DNA of 64,000 nucleotides from Halomonas cerina (lineage in GTDB: Bacteria; Pseudomonadota; Gammaproteobacteria; Pseudomonadales; Halomonadaceae), in assembly GCF_014192215.1 (NCBI RefSeq), contig NZ_JACHXP010000008.1, positions 62,001 through 126,000 of the forward strand. The letters are read 5' to 3'. Below the pieces are notes generated by a model, which ran no database searches, had not been told where the DNA came from, and worked only from the letters and a program-made list of their open reading frames with translations. Each line of letters begins with the position of its first letter. Position 1 is the stretch's first letter. This document shows, piece by piece, positions 10,199 to 19,690 of this stretch. The translations under genes and the position numbers were made by a program.

Positions 10199-11024
10199 TG
10201 GCCTGCTGCCCCATGAGGCCGAGGTCGTCGACCGCCAGGACGAGACTCCGGACATGTTCAGTCTCCGGCTGCGCTTCACCGACCCCGAGATACAGACCAC
10301 CTATCGCTTCGCGCTGGGCCAGTTCAACATGCTCTGCCTGCCGGGCCTGGGTGAGGTGCCGATCTCGATCGTCTCCGACCCCGACGACCGGCACGCCATC
10401 GACCACACCATCCGTCAGGTCGGCTCGCTGACCCGCAACCTGGGGCGACTCGAGGTCGGCGACCGGCTAGGACTGCGCGGCCCCTATGGCCGCGGCTGGC
10501 CGGCCGAGACGGCCGAGGGGACCGACCTGCTGATCGTCACCGGAGGGCTGGGCTGCGCCCCCTCGGTCTCGCTGATCGAGTATGCCCTGCGCCGGCGCTC
10601 GCGCTATGGGCGCATCCATATCATCCAGGGGGTCAAGCACGCCCATGACCTGATCTGGCGCGAGCGCTACTCGGCCTGGCGCCAGCACCCCGATGTCGAG
10701 GTTTACCTGACCGCCGACACCGGCGACACCTTCTGGCCCTTTCATGTCGGCCCGGTGACCCAGTTCTTCGAGCGGATCGCCATCGACCCGGCGCACTGCT
10801 CGGTGTTCCTCTGTGGGCCGGAAGGCATGATGCGGACCGTGATCCAGGAGATGGTGCGGCGCGACGTGCCGGCGGGGCGGATCTGGCTGAGCATGGAGCG
10901 CAACATGCACTGCGCCCTGGGCTCCTGCGGACGCTGCCAGCTGGGCCCCAAGTTCGTGTGTCGCGACGGGCCGGTCTTCTCGTATGCCGAGCTGGCCCCC
11001 TATCTAGCCCACAAGGGCGTCTGA
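10191..11024 (+). CDS. hydG: Hydrogenase gamma subunit, FAD/NAD(P)-binding reductase
   Basis: 277 residues from the ATG at 10191, preceded by CAGGAG; it overlaps the end of hydB by eight bases. The protein is a ferredoxin-reductase-like flavoprotein: FAD domain with GQFNMLCLPGLGEVPISI, NAD(P) domain with VTGGLGCAPSVSLI, and CGPEGMM near the C-terminus. A final Cys cluster, CALGSCGRC followed by a Cys after FV, binds a [2Fe-2S] centre as in dihydroorotate dehydrogenase electron-transfer subunits. It links NAD(P)H to the iron-sulfur chain of the hydrogenase in the cytoplasm. Confidence 0.88.
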   Translation: MTSGLLPHEAEVVDRQDETPDMFSLRLRFTDPEIQTTYRFALGQFNMLCLPGLGEVPISIVSDPDDRHAIDHTIRQVGSLTRNLGRLEVGDRLGLRGPYGRGWPAETAEGTDLLIVTGGLGCAPSVSLIEYALRRRSRYGRIHIIQGVKHAHDLIWRERYSAWRQHPDVEVYLTADTGDTFWPFHVGPVTQFFERIAIDPAHCSVFLCGPEGMMRTVIQEMVRRDVPAGRIWLSMERNMHCALGSCGRCQLGPKFVCRDGPVFSYAELAPYLAHKGV

Positions 11025-11058
11025 TGCGCCCATTAGGGCATCGACCAGGAGGCTACCG

Positions 11059-11877
11059 ATGATCACGCCACAGCGACGCCCGCGCCTCGCCGTGCACAAG
11101 TTCAGCTCCTGCGATGGTTGCCAGCTGGCCTTCCTCAACCTGGGGGAACCGCTGCTGGACCTGGCCGAGCGCGTCGACATCCTGCACTTCGCCGAGGCCG
11201 GGCCGGTGGACGAGGCGGCCGAGGTCGACATCGCCTTCATCGAGGGCAGCGTGGCCACGTCCGAGGACGCGGCCCGGCTCAGGGGCATCCGCGAGCGCAG
11301 CCACTACGTGGTCACCATCGGCGCCTGTGCCACCGCCGGCGGGCTCCAGGCCCTGCGCAATCTGAACGACGGCGCGGCCTGGATCGAGGGCCTCTACGCC
11401 CGGCCCGAGCACATCGACCTGCTGGCCGACTCCACCCCCATCGCCAAGACCATCAAGGTCGACCTGGAGCTGTGGGGCTGCCCGGTCAACGGCGAGCAGG
11501 TGCTTGGCGCGACCCAAGCCCTGCTGGCCGGCCACCTGCCGCGGGTGGATCACAGCGCGGTGTGCACCGAATGCAAGCGCCAGCAGACGGTCTGCGTGAT
11601 GGTCGCCCGCGGCACGCCCTGCCTGGGGCCGGTTACCAGCACCGGCTGCGGGGCGCTCTGTCCGCAGCTGCAGCGCGACTGCTACGCCTGCTATGGCCCC
11701 GCCGTCCAAGCCAATGTCTCGGCGCTGACCACCTACCTGGCGGACACCGGCATGCCCGCCGACGAGATCGCCCGCCGCCTGCTGTTCATCAACAACCAGG
11801 CCGAGCCCTTCCAGACGGCAGGCCGGGAGTGGCAGGCCCGGGTCATCCAGCGCAGCGGCGGCGAGGAGACGTCATGA
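11059..11877 (+). CDS. hydD: [NiFe]-hydrogenase small subunit, group 3b type
   Basis: 272 residues. The proximal cluster ligands are visible in FSSCDGCQLAFL near the N-terminus and GACATAGG; C-terminal Cys groups occur in VCTECKRQQTVC and CLGPVTSTGCGALCP. There is no Tat signal, as expected for a cytoplasmic NAD(P)-linked enzyme. An AGGAGG-type site (CAGGAGG about 11047) precedes the ATG. The gene ends in an ATGA overlap with hydA. The subunit carries electrons from the NiFe site to the beta and gamma subunits. Confidence 0.9.
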   Translation: MITPQRRPRLAVHKFSSCDGCQLAFLNLGEPLLDLAERVDILHFAEAGPVDEAAEVDIAFIEGSVATSEDAARLRGIRERSHYVVTIGACATAGGLQALRNLNDGAAWIEGLYARPEHIDLLADSTPIAKTIKVDLELWGCPVNGEQVLGATQALLAGHLPRVDHSAVCTECKRQQTVCVMVARGTPCLGPVTSTGCGALCPQLQRDCYACYGPAVQANVSALTTYLADTGMPADEIARRLLFINNQAEPFQTAGREWQARVIQRSGGEETS

Positions 11878-13175
11878 ACGATGACAAACACACCGGGAGG
11901 ATCCATGTCCCCATCCTGGCTCGGGTCGAGGGCGAAGGGGCCCTGGAGGTCAGCATCCGCGAGGGCCGCCTCGAGGACCTCAAGCTGCGCATCTTCGAGC
12001 CGCCGCGGCTGTTCGAGAAGCTGCTGGAAGGGCGCAGTGCCCAGGACGTGATCGACAGCGTGGCACGCATCTGCGGGATCTGCCCCGTGGCCTACCAGAT
12101 GAGTGCGGTGGCAGCACTCGAGGCCATCCTCGGGATCACGCCGTCGTCCTGGGTGGCACGGATGCGCCGAGTGATGTACTGCGGCGAGTGGCTGCAGAGC
12201 CACAGCTTGCATATCCACCTGCTGGCCGCCCCGGACTTCCTCGGCTTCGACAGCGCCCCGGCCATGGCCACGCGCCACCCCGACGAGGTGCGCCGCGGCC
12301 TGCGGCTACAGGGGCTGGGCAACGCGATCATCCGTACCTTCGGCGGCCGTTCGGTGCATCCGGTCGGCGTGTGCCCCGGCGGCTTCTTCCGCGCGCCCGA
12401 TGCCTCGGCCATGGCCGCCCTGCGCGCCCGGCTCGAGGCGAGCCGCGACGAGTCCCTGGCGCTGATCGACTGGGTGGCCGGCCTGCCGTTCCCCGAGGAC
12501 GACCAGGAGTTCGTCTCGGTCTCGCTGCGCCACGAACGGGACTACCCCATCACCGAGGGCTGGATCGTCTCGGACCGCGGGCTGGATATCCCCATCGACG
12601 ACTATGAGCAGCACTTTCGGGAGTTCCAGGTGCCGCACTCGACCGCCCTGCACGCCCTGCTCGACGACCGTCCCTACCTGGTGGGCCCGCTGGCCCGGCT
12701 CAACAACAACCTCGACCGGCTGCCGGCCGAGCTGCGTGATCGGCTCGAGGCCACCGGCATCCGTTTCCCCAGCCGCAACATGTTCCACAGCATCATCGCC
12801 CGGGCGGTGGAGATGCACCTCGCCCTGAACGAGGCGCTGCGGCTCACCGAAGACTACGCGACGACCACAGCGCCCCACGTCGAGGCGGTTCCCCGGGCCG
12901 GCGTCGGTTTCGGCTGCACCGAGGCGCCGCGGGGCATCCTCTGGCACCGCTACACGCTCGACGCGCGAGGCCTGGTCGAGAGCGCCCGGATCGTGCCCCC
13001 CACCAGCCAGAACCAGGCGCGCATGGAGGAGGACCTCGCCACGGCGCTGACCCGTTTCGGCCTGGAGCGGGACGATGACGCCCTGCGGCTGCACGGCGAG
13101 ATGGTGATTCGCAACTACGACCCTTGCATCTCCTGCGCCACTCACTTCCTGGACTTCCATGCCCTGCGGGGATGA
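11874..13175 (+). CDS. hydA: [NiFe]-hydrogenase large subunit, group 3b type
   Basis: 433 residues from the ATG at 11874, which overlaps the hydD stop (ATGA) and has GAGGAG five bases upstream. The NiFe ligands are complete: RICGICP near residues 65-71 (Cys67, Cys70) and DPCISCATH near the C-terminus (Cys418, Cys421). The nine residues after the His (FLDFHALRG) are the expected C-terminal peptide that a maturation protease removes once Ni is inserted. With HydB, HydG and HydD this should form a bidirectional NAD(P)-linked hydrogenase, possibly with sulfur-reducing side activity as in archaeal sulfhydrogenases. Confidence 0.92.
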   Translation: MNDDKHTGRIHVPILARVEGEGALEVSIREGRLEDLKLRIFEPPRLFEKLLEGRSAQDVIDSVARICGICPVAYQMSAVAALEAILGITPSSWVARMRRVMYCGEWLQSHSLHIHLLAAPDFLGFDSAPAMATRHPDEVRRGLRLQGLGNAIIRTFGGRSVHPVGVCPGGFFRAPDASAMAALRARLEASRDESLALIDWVAGLPFPEDDQEFVSVSLRHERDYPITEGWIVSDRGLDIPIDDYEQHFREFQVPHSTALHALLDDRPYLVGPLARLNNNLDRLPAELRDRLEATGIRFPSRNMFHSIIARAVEMHLALNEALRLTEDYATTTAPHVEAVPRAGVGFGCTEAPRGILWHRYTLDARGLVESARIVPPTSQNQARMEEDLATALTRFGLERDDDALRLHGEMVIRNYDPCISCATHFLDFHALRG

Positions 13176-13182
13176 GCGGCGC

Positions 13183-13683
13183 ATGGCCGAGGGACACATC
13201 TACCTGTTCGGGCTCGGCTCGCCCCACGGGGCCGACCGGCTGGGCTGGCTGGCCGCCGAGTGGCTGCATGCCGCCCTGGCCGGTCGCGATGGCCTCACGG
13301 TCGACACCCTCGGCCAGCCCACCGATCTGTTCCTCCATCCGGTGACGGCGCGCGACCGGCTGCTGCTGGTCGATGCCATGCGCGGTCAGGGGCCGCCCGG
13401 CACGGTCATGGCCTTCGCCCCGGACGCGCTCCCCGAAGGCGTCGGGGCACTGTCGACGCACGGCCTCGACCTGGCCAGCACCCTGGCGCTGGTCGAGGCC
13501 CTGGGGGTCTTCCGGGCGGGCATCCGGATCATCGGGATCGAGATGCCGAGCGCAGCCGGGCAAGGCGCGATTGCCACGACGCTTCCGGCGCCACTCGCCA
13601 AGCGGCTGCGCACGGCGGTCCTGGCGTGGCTCGATGCCCCCGGCACCGACCGCGCCAGAGGCGAAGGCCACGCGAAGGCCTAA
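13183..13683 (+). CDS. Hydrogenase maturation protease (M52-like)
   Basis: 166 residues from the ATG at 13183 (an in-frame ATG at 13159 is possible). The protein begins with GLGSPHGADRLGW, a variant of the GxGN...DD/RxG motif of M52 endopeptidases, and shows VDAMRG and LSTHGLDL, supplying the Asp and His usually used to sense nickel. The usual first acidic nickel ligand is less clear. It should cleave the C-terminal tail of HydA. Last gene of the hydrogenase operon, seven bases after hydA. No hypA, B, D, E or F gene is present in the window, so the other maturation factors must be encoded elsewhere. Confidence 0.8.
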   Translation: MAEGHIYLFGLGSPHGADRLGWLAAEWLHAALAGRDGLTVDTLGQPTDLFLHPVTARDRLLLVDAMRGQGPPGTVMAFAPDALPEGVGALSTHGLDLASTLALVEALGVFRAGIRIIGIEMPSAAGQGAIATTLPAPLAKRLRTAVLAWLDAPGTDRARGEGHAKA

Positions 13684-14543
13684 CCCCCCCGATGGCTGGC
13701 GGAAAGACACGGCAGCCCGGCCTCGTCGATCAGGAACGCGGCGATACCATCCGAGTAGGCCGGCTCGCTGTCGAGAAAGGCGCTATTGTGGCCACCCTGG
13801 ATGACCAGCTTCTCCTTGGGCTCGCGGGCCGCCTCGAATACGGCCTGGCCCTCGCTGAAGGGGATGATCTCGTCATCCCGGCTATGGATCACCAGCAGCG
13901 GCGCCGTGCGCTGCGTCACGTAGGTCGCGACATCGTAATCGAAACGCGACAGCCAGCGCACCGGCAGAAAGGGGTAGAGCCGCTGGCCGAGCTCGGGCAC
14001 CGAGCGAAACGCCGACTCCAGAATCACCGCCGCCGGCGCCTCCTGGCGGTCAAGGGCCGCGGCCAGCTCGGCCGCCACAGCGGCGCCCAGGGAGCGGCCG
14101 AACAGCACCACCTCCTCGGGGGGGAGGCCGCGCACGTCGACCAGCCAGCGCCATGCCGCTCGGGCATCGCGCGCCGTGCCGGGCTCGGAGGGTCGCCCGT
14201 CACTGCGACCGTAGCCCCGGTAATCGAGGATCAGGACCGACAGCCCCAGACGATGAAACTGCTGGATCGAGGCCAGCCGGTGGGAGATATTGCCGGCGTT
14301 GCCGTGAAAGAACAGCAGCGTGCCACACGCCGCCTCGGCCGGTATCCACCAGGCATCCAGCGCCAGCCCGTCTTCGGTGTGCAGCGTCACCGCCTCCCAG
14401 TCCAGGCCGATATCGGCGGGTGTGCCCACGTGCTCACGCCCCACATGAGGCAGGTAGAGCAGCCGAGGCTGGAGCGCCCAGGCCAGCAGCACCACCAGCG
14501 CATAGACCGCCAGTAGCACCGTGAGCACACGCAGCCCCGTCAC
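13680..14543 (-). CDS. Alpha/beta hydrolase, BEM46/serine aminopeptidase-like, membrane anchored
   Basis: 287 residues from the GTG at 14543, which overlaps the ftsH stop codon (GTGA). One N-terminal membrane helix (about 5-25) is followed by an alpha/beta hydrolase fold: oxyanion region FFHGNAGN, nucleophile elbow FGRSLGA, acid in HSRDDEIIP and final His in GGHNSAF. The YdeN/BEM46-like group includes esterases of unknown substrate on the periplasmic face or cytoplasm. Coupling to ftsH suggests co-expression. Its stop overlaps the end of the hydrogenase protease gene on the other strand by four bases, leaving no room for a terminator. Confidence 0.85.
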   Translation of the reverse strand: MTGLRVLTVLLAVYALVVLLAWALQPRLLYLPHVGREHVGTPADIGLDWEAVTLHTEDGLALDAWWIPAEAACGTLLFFHGNAGNISHRLASIQQFHRLGLSVLILDYRGYGRSDGRPSEPGTARDARAAWRWLVDVRGLPPEEVVLFGRSLGAAVAAELAAALDRQEAPAAVILESAFRSVPELGQRLYPFLPVRWLSRFDYDVATYVTQRTAPLLVIHSRDDEIIPFSEGQAVFEAAREPKEKLVIQGGHNSAFLDSEPAYSDGIAAFLIDEAGLPCLSASHRGG

Positions 14544-16465
14544 GACGACGCGGAGGCCCGGTCGCCGAGAAGCTCGCGGATCGCCTCGACCTCCAGGGTT
14601 TCCTCCTTCTCGAGAGCCGATGCCAGGGCATCCAGGTCGGCACGATGCCTCTCGAGCAGTTTGCGGCCATGCGCTTCCAACTCGGTCAGCAGTCGGTGTA
14701 TCTCCTCGTCGACCAGGCGTGCCATGGCCTCGCTGTGCTCCCGGGCCTGGGCCATTTCCTTGCCCAGGAAGACATGCTCCTGGCTCTGGGCGAACATCAC
14801 CGGCCCGATGCGATTGCTCATGCCCCAACGTGCCACCATCCGGCGTGCCAGCCGGGTGGCCTGTTCCAGGTCATTCTCCGCACCGCTCGACACCTCGCCG
14901 AAGACGATGGACTCCGCCAGGCGACCGCCGAACATCACGGTGATGCGATCCCGCAGGTAGGACTCACCGTGGTTATAGCGCTCCTCGTCGGGTATCTGCG
15001 CCGTCACCCCCAGGGCGCGGCCGCGCGGGAGCACCGTGACCTTCTCCAGGGGATCGGCCTTGGGCAACAGGTAGGCGAGCAGCGCGTGTCCCGACTCGTG
15101 ATATGCCACGATATGGCGCTCTCGATCGGAAAGGCCGGCATCCTTGGTCGCCCCCAGCAAGAGACGATCGCGTGCCGCCGAGAAACACGCCCAGTCCACC
15201 GTCTGCTGGTCATTGCGGCCCGCCTGAAGGGCGGCCTCATTGGCCAGATTGGCCAGATCCGCCCCCGAGAAACCGATGGTGATCTCGGCCAGTCGCTCGA
15301 GGTCCACGTCATCGGCCAGTGGCATGTCGCGGGTATGCACACGCAGGATGTCGCGGCGCGCCTCGCGATGCGGGTTCTCCAGGGTCACCTTGCGGTCGAA
15401 GCGGCCGGGGCGCAGCAGCGCCGAATCGAGCACGTCCGGGCGGTTGGTGGCGGCCAGCACGACGACCGACTCCTCGGCCTCGAAACCGTCCATCTCGGCG
15501 AGGATCTGGTTGAGGGTCTGCTCACGCTCGTCATGGCCGCCGCCCATGCCGGCTCCCCGAGAGCGGCCGATGGCATCCAGCTCATCGATGAAGATCACCG
15601 CCGGCGCCTGCTCCTTGGCCTGCTTGAACAGATCACGGACCCGCGACGCCCCCACGCCCACGAACATCTCGATGAACTCCGAGCCGCTGATGCTGAAGAA
15701 CGGCACCTCGGCCTCACCGGCCACCGCCTTGGCCATCAGCGTCTTGCCGGTGCCGGGCGGTCCCATCATCAGGATGCCCCGGGGAATCTTGGCCCCCAGG
15801 GCCTGGAAACGCCCCGGCGCCTTGAGAAACTCGATCACCTCGAGGACTTCCCGCTTGGCATTGTCCGAGCCGGCCACGTCGTCCAGGCGCACATCGCTCT
15901 CTTCACTGCGTACCTGGCGGGCCTGGGACTTGCCCATGCTAAACAGCCCACCACCCGACATGGCACGTTGCTGCATCCGGTTCCAGAACCAGAACAGCAG
16001 GCCCAGGATTAGGATCCACGGCAGGGCACCGATAAGGATGCGCTGCCACCAGGGCGGTTCCACCGGTTCCGCCGCCATGCCCACGTCATTAGCCTCCAAG
16101 CGCTCGAGCAGACGCTCACCCTCGACCTCCGGCCGGGTGGTCTCGAAGGTCTCGGCCTCGCCGATATCCCGCGTCTCACGGCCAACGTCGGTGAATTGCC
16201 CTTCCACCGACTGCCCGCGCAGCGTGACCGATTCGACATGCCCCGCTTCCACGGCCTCGAGAAACTCGGAATAGGTGAGCTCGGCCTGCACCTGGCGCTC
16301 GGTCGCATCGAGATAGTGAAAGAGCAGCACGATCGCCAGCGCGACCCAGACGAACAGCAACCACTGTCGTCGCGGCGGCTGGGTTTCCTCGGGGTACCAC
16401 AGAGGAGAACGCCGAGTCTTCTTTTCGGACCGGCGCGATGACGGGTCTTGATCGGATCGGGACAT
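14540..16465 (-). CDS. ftsH: ATP-dependent zinc metalloprotease FtsH (accessory type)
   Basis: 641 residues. Two membrane helices (about 35-51 and 142-161) flank a periplasmic domain; then AAA ATPase with Walker A GPPGTGKT (235-242), Walker B IFIDE (291-295) and second-region-of-homology arginines in RPGRFDRKV; then the peptidase with HESGH (456-460) in place of the usual HEAGH. FtsH degrades membrane and some cytosolic proteins. The long basic N-terminal extension before the first helix and the absence of rlmE or folP neighbours show this is not the standard housekeeping locus, so it is probably a second copy. It is translationally coupled to the hydrolase gene downstream. Confidence 0.88.
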   Translation of the reverse strand: MSRSDQDPSSRRSEKKTRRSPLWYPEETQPPRRQWLLFVWVALAIVLLFHYLDATERQVQAELTYSEFLEAVEAGHVESVTLRGQSVEGQFTDVGRETRDIGEAETFETTRPEVEGERLLERLEANDVGMAAEPVEPPWWQRILIGALPWILILGLLFWFWNRMQQRAMSGGGLFSMGKSQARQVRSEESDVRLDDVAGSDNAKREVLEVIEFLKAPGRFQALGAKIPRGILMMGPPGTGKTLMAKAVAGEAEVPFFSISGSEFIEMFVGVGASRVRDLFKQAKEQAPAVIFIDELDAIGRSRGAGMGGGHDEREQTLNQILAEMDGFEAEESVVVLAATNRPDVLDSALLRPGRFDRKVTLENPHREARRDILRVHTRDMPLADDVDLERLAEITIGFSGADLANLANEAALQAGRNDQQTVDWACFSAARDRLLLGATKDAGLSDRERHIVAYHESGHALLAYLLPKADPLEKVTVLPRGRALGVTAQIPDEERYNHGESYLRDRITVMFGGRLAESIVFGEVSSGAENDLEQATRLARRMVARWGMSNRIGPVMFAQSQEHVFLGKEMAQAREHSEAMARLVDEEIHRLLTELEAHGRKLLERHRADLDALASALEKEETLEVEAIRELLGDRASASS

Positions 16466-16539
16466 GGGGGGCTCGACGTTGGAGAGTGTCGTTTAGAACA
16501 TGCCGATGCCCGCCGGGGATTACAAGATCCCTCTGGGGT

Positions 16540-18531
16540 CTAGGGCCGTTCCCCTCCACGCCCGGGATCCTCAGCCGGGGTCTCCCGATACTCCATCCGC
16601 GACCAGAGCGGGCCCTGCAGGAGGTCACAACCCTGCTGGCGCAGGTAATCGACTTGATCACGATGCTCCACCCCGCTGGCGACCACGGCCATGCCGAGCT
16701 CATGGGCCAGGGCGATGATGGAACGGATAAGCGCCCGGTGCCGCGGGCTGTCGAGACAACCTGCGACGAGTCGCTCATGGAGCTTGAGGGTAGTGAAGGG
16801 ACACGCGTCGCCTTGTCCCAGCAACCACTGGCCATTGCCGAGCGGGTCGAGGGTCAACCTCACCCCCAGGGCCTTGAGCCGATCGAGGATGATGTCCGCA
16901 CGCTGGGGCGCCGAGGTCAGACCGCTCCTGTCCAGATCGATCTCCAGCATGTCGCTCGGCAGGTCGCTGTCGGAGAGGGCCACGGTGACGCGCTCGACGA
17001 AGCCCTCGCCCAGCAGTTCGGCACTCGACACTTGGATCACCACACGCAACTCGACGCCCGCCTCGAGCCAGGCACGGGAGTGCCGACAGGCACTCGATAG
17101 TACCCATCGCCCGATGGCGGAGACTTCTCCCGCCGCCTCGGCGGCGATCTGCCAGTGGGGGGGTGTCGAGTCTGCCACGTCACTCGCGTGCCAGCAGGGC
17201 TCGACCGAGACGGCCACGATCTGGCCACCATCGGCATCGATCAGGGGACGATAGTGGAGCGCGAGCTCTCCACGGGGCAGGGCCTGGCGCAGGGTCATGG
17301 GCAAGGCCCGCGGCGAGGAGCCGGTGTCGAGCAACGCCGCGGAGAAGAACTGATAGCGGCGGCGACCGAGGGCCTGGGCATGTCGCCTTGCCAGGTTGGC
17401 ATGGTGCATCAGCGCCGGCACGGTGTCGCCATGATCGGGGAACAGGCTGACGCCGATGCAGCAGCTGGTGAAGACCTCCTGGTCACCCATCACCACCGGG
17501 GCACTGGTCCAGTCGAGCAGGCCCTCGAGGATCGGCCACAACGCCTCCGTGCGGTCGAAACCGGTCACCACCGCCACCATCTCGTCACTGCCTAGCCGGC
17601 TGACGACGGCACGGCCGCCCAGGCAACGCTTGATGCGCTGGGCGGTTTCATGAAGGAAATAATCGCCCATCTCCAGCCCCAGCGCGTCGTTGATCGCCTT
17701 CAGCTGATCGATGTCGATGTGCAGGACCGCTACCTTGCCCGACGGGCCAGGCGGGTCGGCGATGCAGGCCGCCAGGCGCTGTTCGGCGTACTGGCGATGG
17801 GTCAGACCGGTCAGCCCGTCGTGGAGGGCATGGTCGGCCAGCGTCAGCAGCATGTCGTTGCACAACGCCTGCACCGCCCCCAAGGTAGTCTCCGCCTGCA
17901 AACGTGCGGCGTGCTCGTGACGCAGAGACAGCGTCTGCTGCTGCAGGCGGGACACCTCGCGCCACTGTTGGTGCGGTGTCAGCTGGCTGAACGACTCGGC
18001 CGGCAGCACGCGGGAATGGTGGTCGCAGATGGACTCGAAGGCATCGGGGGCCGTCTCGAAATGCCGCATGGCGTAGCTGCACAGCAGGGTCAGCGGCAGG
18101 CGGTGGCAGGCCACATGCCAGAAGGTTTCGAGACGTATCGCCGCCGCGTGATTGCCCGCGGCGCTCAGCAGGTTGACCAGCTCGCCGAAGGCACGGGTGT
18201 GACGCGGCGCCAGGGCCTCAATATCGGCCAGGAGGTGCTTCTCGAAGAGGGCCTCGACCGGCATGCCGTCACGCATGATGGCCTGCAGCATCGTCTCGGC
18301 ATCGTGCATCACCAGCTGTCCACTGGCCCGGGCCGCCGCGATGTCCAGACCCGACGCTTCCAATCGTCGCAGTACGGCCGACAGGTGGGGCGCCGTCAGC
18401 AGTACCAGCAGATGGTCGCCGGCTTGTTGGCCGGCCTGGAGGTAATCGGCCACCATATCGGCAAGAAAGGCATCGTCTTCGTAGAACTGGACGACATGAT
18501 CATGGGGGTGGTACCGGGAGGGAACGGGCAT
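16540..18531 (-). CDS. MEDS-GGDEF-EAL protein with degenerate catalytic sites
   Basis: 663 residues from the ATG at 18531, with AAGGA seven bases upstream. Residues 1-160 are a MEDS sensor domain (HDHVVQFYEDDAFLADMV). A GGDEF-type domain follows, but its signature reads RLGSDEM instead of GGDEF. The C-terminal third has the EAL fold but EAL itself is replaced by SVEPCW, the DDFG motif reads LDPLGNG, and the catalytic Glu motifs read LEIDLDRS and ASGVEH. The protein therefore probably binds c-di-GMP or acts by protein contact, not by catalysis. The domain order suggests a signalling hub that senses small hydrophobic ligands. Monocistronic. Confidence 0.85.
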   Translation of the reverse strand: MPVPSRYHPHDHVVQFYEDDAFLADMVADYLQAGQQAGDHLLVLLTAPHLSAVLRRLEASGLDIAAARASGQLVMHDAETMLQAIMRDGMPVEALFEKHLLADIEALAPRHTRAFGELVNLLSAAGNHAAAIRLETFWHVACHRLPLTLLCSYAMRHFETAPDAFESICDHHSRVLPAESFSQLTPHQQWREVSRLQQQTLSLRHEHAARLQAETTLGAVQALCNDMLLTLADHALHDGLTGLTHRQYAEQRLAACIADPPGPSGKVAVLHIDIDQLKAINDALGLEMGDYFLHETAQRIKRCLGGRAVVSRLGSDEMVAVVTGFDRTEALWPILEGLLDWTSAPVVMGDQEVFTSCCIGVSLFPDHGDTVPALMHHANLARRHAQALGRRRYQFFSAALLDTGSSPRALPMTLRQALPRGELALHYRPLIDADGGQIVAVSVEPCWHASDVADSTPPHWQIAAEAAGEVSAIGRWVLSSACRHSRAWLEAGVELRVVIQVSSAELLGEGFVERVTVALSDSDLPSDMLEIDLDRSGLTSAPQRADIILDRLKALGVRLTLDPLGNGQWLLGQGDACPFTTLKLHERLVAGCLDSPRHRALIRSIIALAHELGMAVVASGVEHRDQVDYLRQQGCDLLQGPLWSRMEYRETPAEDPGRGGERP

Positions 18532-18749
18532 GAAGGTCCTTCCACGAGTGTCACTCAACCGATTCGCCTCTCTTGTTATTAGCAGTCACTGACGTAAATC
18601 GATCGAATTATTATTTGGTGTGCAGGACACTCCTCAATATCACGCTCACGGCCGGTCGTCAAAGTCGAATCTATAAAGCCTCTTTTGGGTGCCGTGATCG
18701 TCCCGCTACCTGGCAGCTACACTGTGCCCAGCAGCCTCAGGAGACCCGT

Positions 18750-19679
18750 ATGGCCCATCGCGCGCCCCCGCTCTCGCGTCGCTTGCTGCTGCATGGCCTG
18801 CTGTCGGTGGCCGCCATGGCGGTGCTGCCGCCCCTGGCGGTGCCGGCGTCGTCACCCTTGACCCGCCGGCTGTCCGGCACCGACGTGCATCTGCCCCGGG
18901 TCGGGCTGGGCAGCTGGATCACCTTCAATGTGGGCAGCGACCCGGTGCTGCTCGAGGAATGCACCGCGGTGATGGCGGCCTTCTTCACCGCCGGTGGACG
19001 CCTGATCGATTCCTCGCCGATGTATGGCTCATCACAGGCGACCATCGGTCATGGCCTCGCGGCGCTCGACGCGATGGACCGGGTCTATGCCGCGGACAAG
19101 GTCTGGACCACGAGCCCTGCCGAGGGGCCCGCACAGATCGAAGCCTCGCGCCGGGAGTGGGGCGTGCCGCGCTTCGACCTGCTGCAGGTCCACAATCTGC
19201 TCGCCTGGGAACGCCACCTCGAGACCCTGCAGGCGATGAAGGCGTCCGGCGAGGTGCGTCACCTGGGCATCACCACCTCGCATGGCCGACGCCATGACCG
19301 CATGGAGCACATCATGCGTCACGCCCCGCTCGATTTCGTACAGCTGACCTACAATATCGTCGACCGCGAGGCCGAGCGGCGCTTGCTGCCCCTGGCCCGC
19401 GAGCGCGGCATCGGCGTGATCGCCAACCGCCCCTTCCAGCAGAAACGCCTGATCCGACGCCTGGCCGACAAGCCGCTCCCGCCCTGGTCCGGGGAGATCG
19501 GGGCGACCAGCTGGGCGCAGTTCATCCTCAAGTTCATCATCTCCCATCCGGCGGTGACCTGCGCCATCCCCGCCACGACCCGCGTCGATCACGTCCGCGA
19601 GAACCTGGCCACCGCCAGTGATCCCCTGCCCGACCACGGGCAGCGCCGGCGCATGGCCGAGTACGTGCGGTCGCTGTGA
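18750..19679 (+). CDS. Aldo/keto reductase with N-terminal export signal
   Basis: 309 residues from the ATG at 18750, with CAGGAG six bases upstream. Residues 1-35 look like a Tat signal (PPLSRRLLLHGL then a hydrophobic stretch ending at AVPAS). The rest is an aldo/keto reductase barrel: VGLGSW, IDSSPMYGSS (Asp and Tyr of the tetrad), DKVWTT, LQVHNL and GVIANRPF. An exported member of a normally cytoplasmic NADPH enzyme family is unusual; exported AKRs bind cofactor before Tat transport. It lacks the central basic insert of many AKRs. The next gene follows at 12 bases, so the two form an operon. Confidence 0.85.
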   Translation: MAHRAPPLSRRLLLHGLLSVAAMAVLPPLAVPASSPLTRRLSGTDVHLPRVGLGSWITFNVGSDPVLLEECTAVMAAFFTAGGRLIDSSPMYGSSQATIGHGLAALDAMDRVYAADKVWTTSPAEGPAQIEASRREWGVPRFDLLQVHNLLAWERHLETLQAMKASGEVRHLGITTSHGRRHDRMEHIMRHAPLDFVQLTYNIVDREAERRLLPLARERGIGVIANRPFQQKRLIRRLADKPLPPWSGEIGATSWAQFILKFIISHPAVTCAIPATTRVDHVRENLATASDPLPDHGQRRRMAEYVRSL

Positions 19680-19690
19680 GGGGGCCGGGG

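Noticed and set aside
11118-11873. Open extension of the hydA frame back through hydD
   Set aside because: The upstream part is an Arg/Pro-rich shadow of hydD; the ATG at 11874 has an ideal ribosome-binding site and matches the family start.
14544-14828. Upstream extension of the alpha/beta hydrolase frame into ftsH
   Set aside because: Arg/Gly/Pro-rich shadow of ftsH; the GTG overlapping the ftsH stop is directly before the membrane helix and fits the family.
18532-18749. Possible promoter with TATAAA at 18672-18677 upstream of the aldo/keto reductase
   Set aside because: No acceptable -35 hexamer at a 16-18 base distance; the AT-rich region likely holds promoters for both divergent genes, but I cannot place them.
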